Assembly: GCA_018466975.1 (NCBI GenBank)
Contig: JAENRS010000022.1
Location: 124,001 to 188,000 of the forward strand
Length of the DNA: 64,000 nucleotides
Direction of reading: 5' to 3'
Origin: Sparassis latifolia
Lineage: Eukaryota; Basidiomycota; Agaricomycetes; Polyporales; Sparassidaceae
In this document: positions 1-11,577 of the stretch, in pieces
Layout: each line of letters begins with the position of its first letter
How positions within the stretch are numbered: the stretch's first letter is position 1
The notes under the pieces: generated by a model
Seen by the model: the letters and a program-made list of their open reading frames with translations, nothing else
What the model was told of the DNA's origin: nothing
Databases searched by the model: none
Made by a program: the position numbers and the translations under genes

Positions 1-3000
1 ACTCCTGCTTCTTATGAGTCAGATACTGGCGGGCTGTAGCGTGCTACGCTATACGTACATCACGTCACTTGTGCTTCGAATTGCAGTATACCCTAGCTCG
101 TTCATACTCGACGCGATGGATAGAAAGTAAGCTGATACTGAGGTAAGACGACGAGGAGGAAGATCCTCTGCAAGGGTGGTTTCGTACTAGGCTCCTCCCG
201 CGTCCACACCACCGTGAGGTGCTAACGGTGTACCATTCGAGGGCTTTCGTACGCAGGGTTTTCTATCGCAAGTTTTGAGAGTGGAGCCTATACAACGTCA
301 GCGTGATGTATTACGGAGCCAATGAAGGGGAGAAGTCGAGGAATCGGTACTGCCAGTGAGGCTGGCAGCAGACCCAACAGTCGAAGAACAAACAGTGCAG
401 GAAGCAGGGAAAGTAAAGGCCCACCTGGTCGAAAGCACAACATTATGGCTGCAACTCTCCGTCGAGACCGACAAAAATCCGAACCACCAACGGTCAACGT
501 TACACAGATTCGATGTGTGCTGCCCATCTGACCGTACCACTACATTTTATTTCACGTTGAACAGATAGAGAGGACCACGCCTCGAAATTCTCCGATTGTT
601 TCAACCGCGTCCTCCCGCGCGGCCACCATCTGCGTGTAAGGATATGTCGTCAAAGGGAAACTCACCTCTCGCAAAGTCGGGACTGGAGGCGATGCACCGA
701 CACTCGCAATTGATATGAACCGCAGTCCTTCAGGCCGTAGTTGCTGTGGAAGAGACACGCAACGCTGAACGCAACCCTTGTCCAGCACACGCAAAGGCGA
801 GACTAAATTCGGTGACTTTCATAAATCAATATTAGTTTCGCAAGCCATAAGACAGTGCACAATGGAAGATCAACTATGGATACAAATGAATGAGGTAACC
901 CAAAAAAACCATCGCAGCCCCTTGAAGGCCTTCTGATAAGCGAGTAATATATGCTCATGCGAGCGACTGTGTCTTAGAAGGCAACCAGGCCTGCACGGAG
1001 CGCAGCCTCTGGCACTTGCGCCATACAACGAGCACCGTCTAATTGCAAGATTCATGAAGCAGACCAAGTAGCACAATAGGGCGTCAGCACTTACGGTAAG
1101 CCACTGCTTCACAACCCGCAGTTTTTCCTGTTTTCGTCCAGCGTCAGGTTCATCGTGTTGATAAACACGATCATCGAGCTCGAGTGTTGACACGTCATCG
1201 TTTGAAGTAGCGCCAAACACGTTCGAGGGCAACTGTGGAGGCAGACAGAAAAAAGTAACACTGTCAGTTACTGCGTACATGTAATATCGTCCATTCGTAC
1301 CAGAGAGATCGGCGGCGGCGAGTCCAGTATCGTGTCCTCGGTGTCATCCCCATACTCGGCACCCTGAACAACATGTACGAACGTGTACCTGTTTTGAGGA
1401 AATCGTAAAGTCGTATACGACGCACCACGACACGTTCCAGTCGGTCATAGCGCCGCCCAGTTCTCGGGTATGGATGATACCTGAAACAACTTCGAGAGCT
1501 ATACGGGGGAAGTCTAGGATAATGGTCCATGAAGACACAGAAAACGAGCGGGCAAGCGTAAAAATATCCAGAGTATCCAATGCTGTATCCAATTACCAGA
1601 CTCGAGATGCCGCGATGCTCGATGGCGGGAGCAACGACACCAGAGGTGGACGGCAAATGCAGAGGAAAGGGCCAGGGCAGACGTCTTAGGATTGAAGGTG
1701 ATAGTTTGAAAGAGAGAGCACAACCCTGGCGACGCTCATTAAATAGCTCGGCAAGGTCATGGGAGAAGTAGCCATTTCGTAAAAATGGCGGCTTTCGAAG
1801 CTGATTTGGGTTAGCGGGCATGCTGTTACAGCGACGCGACATTCCTTGACATAACCGCCGTGCTCTCATTTCTGACTCCGCGCCTGTGCATATACCTCCG
1901 TGCTCGACGATCGGCCTCCGCGATCATGTCGAACAGCTCTTGGAGTGGAATATGGGCGATAGAGACGACCATACAGCTAAATTTATTCGAGAGTGCATGG
2001 ATTGACAGGTTCCCTGCCTCATGCAGGCAAGTGAAGACGGATTCCTAGAGACAACAGCTAACTTTCAGTGAATCTTTCTCGAGAGACTCTGTGCATCCCG
2101 ATGACTCAGATTTATTTCTTCCGTCTGTTCACAAAGGCACATTCGTCGCGATACGAGGGGTTGCTCGGTATCGCGAATTTCCACGCTACAGTGGGTGCCG
2201 CATCACCGAAGCCTGTGCACAGCAGACCACAGCTAGCAATTTCGACCTAAACACAGCTGAATATCCTTCTCGCAAATAACCAAAGTGAGCTATCCCCCAC
2301 GCTTGCCGCCTTTCGCAGTCTCACTGTCTCTGGCACTCATCGGTTCATTTCGCCTGCCGTGCACAATGCGTGACCCGACGTCACATCACGCATCACTCCT
2401 GCCCTTCGGCGTGGCGCGCAGGCGAGTCACTGTGTCATCCTCTCATGATCAACACCTTCTGAATATGTGTGATGTGTGATGCTGCAGGCCATTCCCAAGA
2501 CAGAATTGCAAGAATGATAAGACCATCAAGGGGAAAATGTACCAAACAAGCGATCCAGCCGACATGCTCGCCGCACAGCAAGGCATCAGGCAGACGAGTT
2601 CGCAATCCATACACGGAAGGAAAATGTTCCAAGGCCGCAATGCACAAGAACGTGACGGAATGTAAGGCAAGAACAACTGTGCAGACTCACATATTTCCCC
2701 AAATTGTGTCCGACAAGCACAATCCCAACCATGTATACACGGCAAAGACGAACCTCAAAAGGCCATCGAACGGTCGTCTCACTAAATGGTCGCCCCCAGT
2801 GTTCGCTTGACGGCTTGTGATGCTCCAGGAATCTGGCGAAGCAAAGGAGTTGTCGTCAACCGTGGAGCAAAACTCCAATCAGACCTCTAGCGAAAAGCCC
2901 AAGAGTCGTGAATATGTCGGCAGCACAAAGGCGAACAAATGCACAGATTTCTGCGAGAGCCACCAGAATGCAGGCAGAAATTTGCACCGCAGAATCGGGA

Positions 3001-4575
3001 GGGGAAGACCAGGCCTCGCTCAAAGTCAGTACCGCCAGAGTTGGTGTAGTTTAAATATCCGAAGATACCAATCCAAGTATCATCCACATACAAAGACATG
3101 TTTGCTGAGAAAAGTCGTCGTTGCGGTTGTGGAAATGCCCGCCGTGGCCGCAGCCAAACAAGTCACCGGCAGCCGCCACTTGCTCAATTATTCTTCCCGA
3201 GTCTCCCGACTCCTTTCGTTCGTGGACTCAGCTTTTTCCGTCTTTACGGACTGCTCTGATTTATTTGTTTCGTCACTTTTATTGCATACCTTCTGCAGCA
3301 GATGGAAGGCCGCGACCAGCTGCAGTCCCTCTTGCTCTGATCCCTATCTGCTTACTTGGCCATATACCGTTTTCTCTCGTGAGCTCATATCACCTTGCAC
3401 CTTCTGTGATATGTCCCCTGGTCGAAATATCACTCAAGGCCTTTGGAGGTATTACTGCACATTCAGGACACGCGCAAGATGAGGGAAATTTTCTCCGCTT
3501 GGGCATTCGATCCCCTGGAGTGGCTGATGACGGGGTTTATGTGGCTGCTAACGCAACTTAGGGCGGATTGACTTTCAGTGGATTCACTTCGAGGTGAGCG
3601 TTATGGAACAAATTGCGTAGGCTGAGTTGGTTGCCAGCGCCCTATAATCTCTCATAAATCACCTTCCCCAAGTACCCTTTACTTCGCCTGCAATTGTGCG
3701 TTGATTCTCAGGATTGTGCCTCCTGTGCTCCCCTTAGACTCGCCAGCAGACCTCTAAAATAAGGATCGGTATACTCCCACTCGCACTATCAGAGGTACTC
3801 ATACGCGAGCAGCGGTACATCCAGAGATGAAAAGCACACGACTCGTGGTCGGCGGTGTGGTTTGAGACTGTTGAACACAGCTGAGATTCTTCTTCGCGTT
3901 CCAAGTCTGGGCTCCAGTGCTGTGCACCTGAAAAGCAGTCCCGCGTCAGACGGTAATATTGGCACCTTTTCAGCGTACTCTGAGCTTGCTAGGTACTTGA
4001 AATTGGCATCAAATACGCGTCTACCTGCTCATAATTGCATGAGGGACTGGTTCGTGCCCTTTAGGGCAATCATCCACAACACATGCGGAGATGCGGAGAT
4101 GGCGGGCACAAAAAGTCGAGCTACGGCGTATGGTCTCACTCGACCCGTGCTAAGGCAGAGTCCCAGTCACCTGGTTGCTCGTGGTCTTCGAATCCTTGGC
4201 AGTTCAAGGTCCGTGGTAGTCTTCCCAGCGCGTCGTCAGATACTCGGGTGGTTTCGCAGGCGAGGCCTCTAGCACAGCGGACCAGGACTGCAGTGCCACG
4301 AATTCACAGCTCCCCAGATTGCGCAAGTGTATGTGGACTATAAGCATTGGACAGGACGTCGACGCTGAAGCAAGACACAGGTGCCTATACGGTCTTCGGG
4401 CAGGGTGAATGAAATTTTTTAACCATTTCACGAAGTACATGGTGTGGTTCACCTCGACGAAGTAGTACGCGGCTACTGGGTGCCGCGACGTTGTGGATCC
4501 GGTAGATATTCTGTGGAATGGCGGCTGAAGTAGAATACTGTCTACAATCTGCCTTCAGTGAGAGATTAGCTTTCC
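1..4575. other. No supportable gene; short spurious ORFs only
   Basis: Both strands were read. Open frames reach 221 codons (2817-3482, plus) and 201 codons (1264-1869, minus), but none shows a family motif, a coherent set of splice-linked exons or a paralog elsewhere in the window. The minus strand between about 550 and 1870 contains some plausible GT...AG introns, so a diverged or decayed multi-exon gene there is possible. I cannot identify one. Confidence 0.4.
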
Positions 4576-5200
4576 GCAGATAGTATGTATAGCAGGTACC
4601 GGATCAACGCAAGATTGGTTCTCGGTGAATTAAAAACTCACTGATCAAATTTTCACACCAAGTCTGGCCATGACCCTCACTGGCACTGGATATACAACGG
4701 GCGACATCTAATGGTCTTAATATGTATAGAACTAACTGATCGCTTGTGAAGCACAGAAACGGACTTCTAGTAAGGAGAAAACACACCCGTCCTAGCATTT
4801 CCATGACTGGAACCCCGTCTCCAGGACAGAGTAGACAAAGTGCGAGGGTGCCCTTGTGTCCCGCAACTGCATAGAAATTGATCGGTCATGGTGCATATCT
4901 CCATCGAAGGAGTCAATAGTATACCAGTGCTCTCCTCAAAACCCTCTAGCGAGTTATATGGAACTGATCACCACTCGCGGTTTGAGCAAGTGCATCCGAG
5001 TCGGGACTATTGACGTAAGAAAATAGGACGTGGATGAAAAGTAATCTACGTGAGAGTCTTTCGACATCTAAATATAAGCGAGAGCCCTAAACAACGCAAT
5101 TAATGGTAAGACGCAAGAGGCGTCGTCACAGAAAACTTGCCATTTCCGGCGGATATCGCAAGTCACGTGAAGGTGTAAGTGGTGCTCAGCAGTACAGTGT
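4576..5200 (-). pseudogene. Broken duplicate of the 5' half of the purine nucleoside phosphorylase gene (copy A)
   Basis: This stretch matches the promoter, first exons and first introns of the intact phosphorylase gene at about 10247-10890, on the same strand, including intron sequence and the 5' flank (for example 'cgcaattaatggtaag' and 'gcggatatcgcaagtcacg'). The part corresponding to the N-terminal exon carries deletions and substitutions, the upstream start region is disrupted, and everything encoding the C-terminal half (purine- and phosphate-site motifs) is absent. It therefore cannot encode an enzyme. It shares derived differences with copy B at 16263-16640, such as 'gtcaatagtataccag' where the intact gene reads differently. 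That suggests A and B descend from one earlier duplicate rather than each directly from the functional gene. Confidence 0.8.
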
Positions 5201-5374
5201 ACACCGACTGCCTTCACACACAACACGGCTGATTTCTGTACTCTTGCCGCAGTGCGCAATGGGCGGATTCTGAGATCTTCATATTATTTAGGCTCGACAA
5301 TTGTATATGAGCAGAGCTGAAGATATCATCGGTAAGGTACCCAGGAGGCGCTCAGACCGAGCTTAGCATCGGGA

Positions 5375-6329
5375 TCAGACTCTTATGACCACATCCTTCC
5401 TGTAGCTCTCGATAGCCGTGCCGAGTTTCTCCTTCACCATGTCTCTGACCATCTTATACCTCTCCTCGTTCAACACCATGGTCTGTGTGGCTTCACGATC
5501 GCGATCTGTCAGGTCAACGATCGTGCACGAAAGATTTGGCAACATACCATACGTGAACTTCACGGCACGGTGGCCAAACTTGAAGAAGAGTACGTTGCCG
5601 GCGACGCCTTCAGCCGTGTAGTCGAAGCATCCAATATGCAGCTGGACGTTATCGCCGTCAGCTGCTCTGGAGAGAAGATATTTGACGTGAACAATGGCTC
5701 GATCGTCTGAGATGCGAACGCGGTACGCACGAGGCCACGCTAACCTGGAAGTTAGCAGTCTGCCCATCCCAGGCATTTTCCTGGAAGATGGCATTAGCGC
5801 TGGCATTCACCCGACGTCTCATGGCATCAATGGTGGCCTTCACAACTTTGCCGGCTTCAGGGGAGAGACGAGGATCCAACATGGCAATCACGACCTTGTC
5901 GACTGAGCCATAAGTATTGACATTATCGATTTCGGCGAACCTGCATGCAAGGAGTCAAAGCCAAACCCACCGCAGCAGAGCAGAGAGTATCGTGTTCGTA
6001 CGAGAAACTCTGGACAACCCATCCGACGTTTTCGAGGACCTCCTTGAATTTCTTGTACCATTTATCCTTGTCGTCTCCCCCAGCCTGGTTAGCAGCTAGT
6101 TGGGCAAGGAGGGTGGAGTTCAAGACGTCATCCTGTCACAATAGACGATGAGAACGAATAATCACGTCAACCTGCGAGAGTTCACCTTATGGACGGGGTC
6201 TAAATTTCCAACGGATGACTGCAACAACCGACCATTGACGGCAGCAAGCTTCCATGCAAGACAGGTCTCGAAAGGAGGAATATCCAGGCCCTCGATGAAG
6301 CTTAGGCGTGCTTCAATAGAAAGAGACAT
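5375..6329 (-). CDS. Hypothetical protein of an unrecognised fungal family, paralog of 8101-9061
   Basis: I do not recognise a functional family. The gene is spliced. Exon 1 runs from the ATG at 6329 and opens MSLSIEARLSFIEGLDI. Later exons encode the conserved block NSTLLAQLAAN, then KWYKKFKEVLENVGWVVQS, an ATIDAM-like segment, GNVLFFKFG, and a C-terminal ATQTMVLNEERY block ending in VVIRV. The same blocks occur in the same order in the gene at 8101-9061, and intron positions match, including a shared GTGCGTA donor after the NFQVSVA segment. The product is about 260-270 residues, with no signal peptide or membrane helix visible, so it is probably cytosolic. A TATA box lies 81 bases upstream of the ATG (6404-6410). 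The start is supported by this promoter and by alignment with the paralog's first exon. Exon boundaries are inferred by eye. Confidence 0.75.
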
Positions 6330-6403
6330 GACCACGAGACGTGAACGAAGATGTTAGCAATGCGTGATGGGGGATAAAGAGCCCGCATCGCTCGGTCGCA
6401 TTG

Positions 6404-6410
6404 TTTTATA
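6404..6410 (-). promoter_or_regulatory. TATA box of the 5375-6329 gene
   Basis: TATAAAA on the minus strand, 81 bases upstream of the ATG, followed by CAATGC exactly as in the promoter of the paralog at 8101. The shared TATAAAACAATGC core at the same distance marks it as the core promoter. Confidence 0.7.
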
Positions 6411-8018
6411 TGCGCCGTGACAGAGAAGTGAAAATTCCCGTGTGCGAAGTTCCTCGACGTAATGGAGTAAATAATTAATAAAGCCTATGTACCATGGCCA
6501 ATTCGACCTGAAACGTACTGTGGTGGACAAGTGAAGAATTGAGGTCGCGTGTGCATGTCCTCCGTGGTGGAATGGAACTAGGCGTGTCGGAAACAAACTT
6601 TGTATGACAAGACTGCTCACGTTAGGTGGATGAACGAATCGAGGACGTTCAAGATGACAATTGGCAGCGTAGGGCGCATTTTTACCGCGGAATACCTGGG
6701 TTGGAATAATATATGACTGGGCACATAGACAAATGGGCAACTCTCTTGTTCGTGGATCAAAAATGGTCTCCGTATCATATGGACGAACTCACTAGTCTCG
6801 ATTCCATCTTGACAGGCAGTTCACTCCTATCGCTCCTAGCCCAATACCGACGCGGCTGAATACGCCACATGGAGACTCCCGTGCCTTACTCCTTGACATG
6901 GACGCCGACTTCACACGTCCTGATAGCCTCGGGAGGGCCACATTTCCGCTCGGGCGTCTCCATGTCAAGGCAAATCCGAAGTCCACTTCCTGTCACGTGC
7001 AGAATTCATCGTCGCTCGTGCCTGTGGAGTCCCGGAGAAATAGGCCCCCCGGCATATGTTCCATTATGTCCGATCCGGAGGCGAGTAGAAGCGCAAATCC
7101 GTGTGCCATAACTTGAACGTTGACGTTGAACGTTATGCTAGATTATGTATGTACGTCAAGCAAACCGTGGCTAGGTCACCTTCCACAGAGTGCCACGCGT
7201 GGATCCAAGGCCGTTGCCCCGCGTCCAGGGCCCAGGTACTGCGCCCACGTCCAACGTCCTCATCATGCGCTGAACACGCTCCACGTCGGCTTTGCCATGG
7301 TGTCTGACCGTCGAACGTGTTTGTCCTGGCACACACTGTGTCTTTTCTCAGTGCGATTCTTGCTTTTATCCCGAACTCAACCCCCTTTGTGCAGAGCCGC
7401 TTAGTTTCATAGCATTACTCGGAGGCATGGTACCAAACCCGCCGACGCGTCTAAAGTGGCATGCCTGAGACTGGCGGGATGTCGTCCTCCGAGCCGCGAA
7501 GGACGTAAATATATGTGAAGCTCGCCCCCATTTCAAAATGCGGCATTACAGGTCGGTATGAATTCCTGGTTGGTATCAGGATGTGAGCGAACTGCGAATC
7601 GATTTATCTTCGTATACACGCCAATTAGACGTGGAAACTACTCCGATTTCATTGGGGAGGTGGCTGTGAACATACTGTTTCAAAATGCCAATATTAATTA
7701 GTCTCTGTATACAGTGGTATATTGTTCGGCAACTCGACCATTGTATTCCGGTGAGCACTTGCCCTCTGTGACTGATTCTCATCTTGGATTACCATCGACG
7801 ATTTTTTTCCCGTCCAGGACGCCACAGGATCATGCTGTCTTACCTACAGAGCCTTGTCTCGATGACACCTACTTCCATTCCGTCGGGGACACACCTCTTG
7901 TACCATCCGTTGTCCTGTGACCCTGTTTCGGTAGAACGACCAGGTGATTTATTAATTATTTTCTGACATCGGAGAATGCTCCAGACGGAACTTTGCGCTT
8001 CGCGGTCATGGCTCCAGG
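6411..8018. other. Spacer between the inverted paralogs; no gene seen
   Basis: This is the shared 5' region between two divergently oriented paralogs. Open frames here (for example 6354-6740 minus) overlap the promoter and have no recognisable content. It presumably holds the upstream regulatory sequences of both genes. I see no repeat or mobile element. Confidence 0.4.
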
Positions 8019-8025
8019 TATAAAA
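8019..8025 (+). promoter_or_regulatory. TATA box of the 8101-9061 gene
   Basis: TATAAAA followed by CAATGCC, 82 bases before the ATG at 8101. Sequence and spacing are the same as in the paralog's promoter at 6404-6410. Confidence 0.75.
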
Positions 8026-8100
8026 CAATGCCAATGAGCAAAGTGCCTCCTTCATTCCCCTATCAACTACTGCCAACGCTTTCGTCTACATCTTGCTGTC

Positions 8101-9061
8101 ATGTCTCATTCTATTGAAGCCCGCCTTCGCTTCATCGAGCACTTGCATATTCCTGCTGACCGTCATGGTCGCAAGGGGTCACCCGAGGGGTCCGGTGCTG
8201 TCAATGCCGGCTCGACCCAGTCGTTTGTTGGAAATCTGTCTCAGCTTAACAAGGTCGGTACTTCTGAAACTGACGAAACCCATCTTCCTCACCACCTACT
8301 ATCACAGGAGGATGTCTTGAACTCCACACTGCTTGCCCAGCTTGCCGCTAACACGGCGAGCCCGGATGACAAGACTAAATGGTACAAGAAGTACAAAGAG
8401 GTCCTCGAAAATCTCGGATGGGTCGTCTCAGACATCACGTACGCGCACATTTGCACTACTTACTTTCATCCCATTATCTTGTACCTGACGTCTTGGATGC
8501 AGGTTCAAAGAGCTTGACAATGCCAACTCTTATGGCTCTGTCGATCAAGCCATCCTTGCCATTCTCAAGGGTTATCTTGACGGTAACGCGTTGGAGGTTT
8601 TCAAGGCCACGATTGACGCCATGAAAAATCCCGTCAACAGCGGCGCTAACAACTTGTTCCAAACGAATGCTTGGAAGGGGCAAAGTGCTGATTTCCTGGT
8701 TGGTGTGGCCATGTGCGTACAGTGTTTGCGGCTCAGCCAACCGTTCGCTCATGTACACTCATCAAATTTATATCGCAGTGAATCTAACAACGATATCCAG
8801 TTCCGTATCGGAACCTACACTTATCAGGCTCAGGGGTCCCGCGGCAACGTCCTCTTCTTCAAGTTTGGTAGCGAACGTGTCAAGTTCATGTACTGTATGT
8901 TGTGTGGTGCCTCTTGCATGATCATTGACCTCATGGATTGTGCAGCCACACAGAACATGGTGTTGAACGAGCTGATATATTCGAAGGTCAGGGCGGCGGT
9001 GATCAATAAGCTGGGCGGCCACATCGAGGATTACATTGACGACCTGGATATCGGACTTTGA
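8101..9061 (+). CDS. Hypothetical protein of an unrecognised fungal family, paralog of 5375-6329
   Basis: Five or more exons. The first opens MSHSIEARLRFIEHLHI and runs to about 8252. After an intron ending 'ctatcacag' the next exon encodes DVLNSTLLAQLAAN and KWYKKYKEVLENLGWVV. A third exon carries YGSVDQAILAIL and VFKATIDAM. A fourth holds FRIGTYTYQAQ and GNVLFFKFG. The last carries ATQNMVLNELIY and ends DLDIGL. About 270 residues; no signal peptide or transmembrane segment is obvious. Intron positions and the GTGCGT donor after VGVA match the paralog, so the two arose by an inverted duplication of a whole gene with its promoter. No catalytic motif is recognisable and I assign no function. 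Intact reading through all inferred junctions argues that it is functional. Confidence 0.8.
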
Positions 9062-9557
9062 TTCCGATACTCCGTCTGGAGTTCTCGGTGTTTTTCAATC
9101 TTCACAACTCCTCAAGCAGGAGAAGTTTCTTGGAATGAGCGCGCGTATTTCTTGAAGAGGCGTCGTTGTACTATTAGCGGCGCAATTGATGTATATGGTT
9201 GTTTCACGCATGACGCCTTGCCTTTATGTCACTTGCGAGGTGAAAATGTGCTTGATTGATAGTACGGTAAGCCGATGAAGGGGAGACGAAACTCACTTCC
9301 CTGTCATGGCAAGATTTCCCCCGATTAGTCCCTCTATCGACAATAGCATGGGATCATTGTTTCCAGCATACACCACAGAAACAGTTTTGTTCTATAACGC
9401 CGACAGGGAGGGAAGTGCGCCTCGTAGCATTCTCATACAAGCCATCTAAACTAGCCAAATCGCCGCGAGCGACATTCGCATGCGCAACGTGTCGAGATGT
9501 AAATCAAACACGTGTGTTACATGTTCCTGCAGGAGCATCTGGCACGTGCATGGTATT
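9062..9557. other. Spacer; part of it is duplicated at about 16710-16890
   Basis: No gene is seen. Roughly 9165-9345 is clearly related to 16710-16890 in the same orientation (shared 'gcgtcgttgtac', 'attgatgtata', 'gattgtttcacgc', 'gacgccttgc'). It is therefore one of the donors of the mosaic block near 16 kb. Confidence 0.65.
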
Positions 9558-10767
9558 TCAATCCGAGGGTATGAGCTCGATCACTCGCGCGACGAGGCTC
9601 TTCATGACCTCCGCCTTCTGCCTGCCGACGGCGAGCACCTCCTCATGCGATGCGACCTCTGATTCCGGCATCTCGATACGCCTCCCCTCGAGCTGTATGA
9701 CGGGTCAGAGCGCGACATGTACGCACACGGCGGCGGGACGCACCTCGGCACGTACCTCCTCCTTGATACTGCGATAGCGGTCCGGGATCACGACGGCGTT
9801 GGTGACAAGGCTGAGAACGAGCACCTCTACGCCCTCCTCGCGCGCGGCGAGGACCTCAGGGACAGTGCTCATACCGACGACGTCCGCGCCCGCGGCGCGT
9901 AGGAAGCGGCCCTCCGCGGGCGTCTCGTAAGTCGGCCCGGAGACCCACGCGTACGTGCCCTCCGTGAGCGCGCTCTCTGGGAGGCGCAGAGAATGCGCGG
10001 CGAGGAAGGCAAGGCGTCGCAGCGCCGGGGAGTACGCGTCGGAGAGCGGGAGGAAGCGCGGATGATCCGGTGAGATCAGGGGCCCGAAAAGCGCGTTGAG
10101 TGGGCCAGTCATGTTCGCGATCGCGAGGTGGTCGTGAACGACAACGACTATCGACCAGAGAGCGTCAGTGAGGATGTGAGGAGGCGAAAGTAGACATACT
10201 GGTCCCGACGGGAATGTCATGGTTCAATGCCCCGGCCGCGTTAGTTACTGCAGATAGCAGATCAACGCACGATTGGTTCTCGGTGAATTTAGAAAACTCA
10301 CTGATCAAATTCCTCACACCAAGTCTGGCCATGATCCTCACTGGATATACAACGGTCGACACCTTATGGCCCTCGTACGTATGGAACTAACTGATCGCTT
10401 GTGAAGCAGAGAAACGGGCTTCTGGTAAGGAGAAAACACACCCGTCCTAGCATTGCCACAACTGGAACCCCGTTTCCAGGACCGAGCAGACCAAATGCGA
10501 GGGCGCTCTTGTGTCCCGCAACTACACAGATATTGATCAACCACGATGCATGTGTCTATCGAAGGAGTCAAGCCTACCAGTGCTCTCCCCAAAACCCTCT
10601 AGTGAGTTGTACGGAACTTCTACGACTTCACGAAGGTTGGATGCGAGCGTACTGAGTCCCGATCCGCAGATGATCCCCACCCGTGGTTTGAGCAGGTGCT
10701 CCGGCACAACCGATGCAAGAACATCGAGCGTTGAAGAAAAATAATCTACGTAAGATTCGTTCGCCAT
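9558..10767 (-). CDS. PNP1: Purine nucleoside phosphorylase (inosine/guanosine phosphorylase), intact copy
   Basis: Catalyses phosphorolysis of inosine and guanosine to base plus ribose-1-phosphate in cytosolic purine salvage. Six exons can be followed. Exon 1 from the ATG at 10767 opens MANESYVDYFSSTLDVL and carries the phosphate-loop motif ICGSGLSTLA and LEGFGEST. Exon 2 has AGHKSALAFGLLGPG and VPVVAMLGR. Exon 3 opens FHTYEGHKV, keeping the His, Tyr and Glu of the usual HPYEGH although the Pro is Thr. The large exon carries GPTYETPAE (purine-site Glu), GMSTVPEV and LSLVTNAVV (base-contacting Asn). A short last exon encodes SHEEVLAVGRQKAEVMKSL and ends IPSD. Length and motif order fit the trimeric PNP family of about 300 residues. 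Two partial copies of its 5' half lie at 4576-5200 and 16263-16640. Confidence 0.9.
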
Positions 10768-11505
10768 CTAAGGAAAAAGCGGGAGCCCTAAACAACCGAC
10801 AACGCAATTAATGGTAAGGTGCAGATGCAGCTGGTAAACTTGCTATTTCCAGCGGATATCGCAAGTCACGTGAAGGTGTAAGTAGCACCGGAACACTGGA
10901 ACAAGCGGCCCTATGAGAGTCCTTCCTTTGCACTGCCGATGTTGATTACCCTATCGCGCGAAGGTATTCTGTTTAGTTCAGCTGCCGATCATATCTACCT
11001 CAAGCAGCTTGAATTCGCAGTTCGAGCACTGATATCAGGCTCTATGAGCGTCGAGCTTCTCGTGTGTTTCGCAACGTGCGTTATACAGAGCTGAGTTGGC
11101 ATTATGGCATAGCTTCCAGTCGATGTCATTGTGCACCATCGATGCGGCTAGAACTGGAACGATGGAATAGCCTACACTTCGCGATGATGAGCAATCCATA
11201 GGTCCGAAGCCGGAGGGACACGCAAGCTTTCTCTCGAAAAGCACAGGTTATATCTGTGAATCAGTGCTGATTGCTGCTAGATTGTCGTGGCTGACTGTTA
11301 GATTCACTGTTATCGGCTACCTTGCGGTGCTCATCTCCACCTACTCAGCGGTGCGTCCTGCCCGTTGCAAGTGTCATCCGGGGTGCAGCATGCACTTCGC
11401 GACGTAGTGCTCAGTCAGCATGCCAATTAGTAAAGCGGCCATGAACTTGTCTGGAGCGACCGACTCCTATCATACGTCAACTCGCCGTCTGTGATCATCT
11501 ATGCG
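10768..11505. other. Spacer between the divergent phosphorylase and reductase genes; no gene seen
   Basis: Holds the 5' flank of the phosphorylase gene (the segment to about 10890 is also present in copy A near 5.1 kb) and the upstream region of the aldo-keto reductase at 11578. No open frame has recognisable content. Confidence 0.45.
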
Positions 11506-11512
11506 TATAAAG
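11506..11512 (+). promoter_or_regulatory. TATA box of aldo-keto reductase copy 1
   Basis: TATAAAG 72 bases upstream of the ATG at 11578. Copy 4 has the same TATAAAG at 73 bases from its ATG. Confidence 0.7.
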
Positions 11513-11577
11513 CTAGCGCTACACACTTGCATCTTCTCGTTGCCCTCTTGATTTCCTCACAGCACAACTACAGCACC

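Noticed and set aside
1264..1869. 201-codon minus-strand frame near the left end
   Set aside because: No motif, odd composition (many Arg and Cys) and no paralog; it could be chance in GC-balanced DNA.
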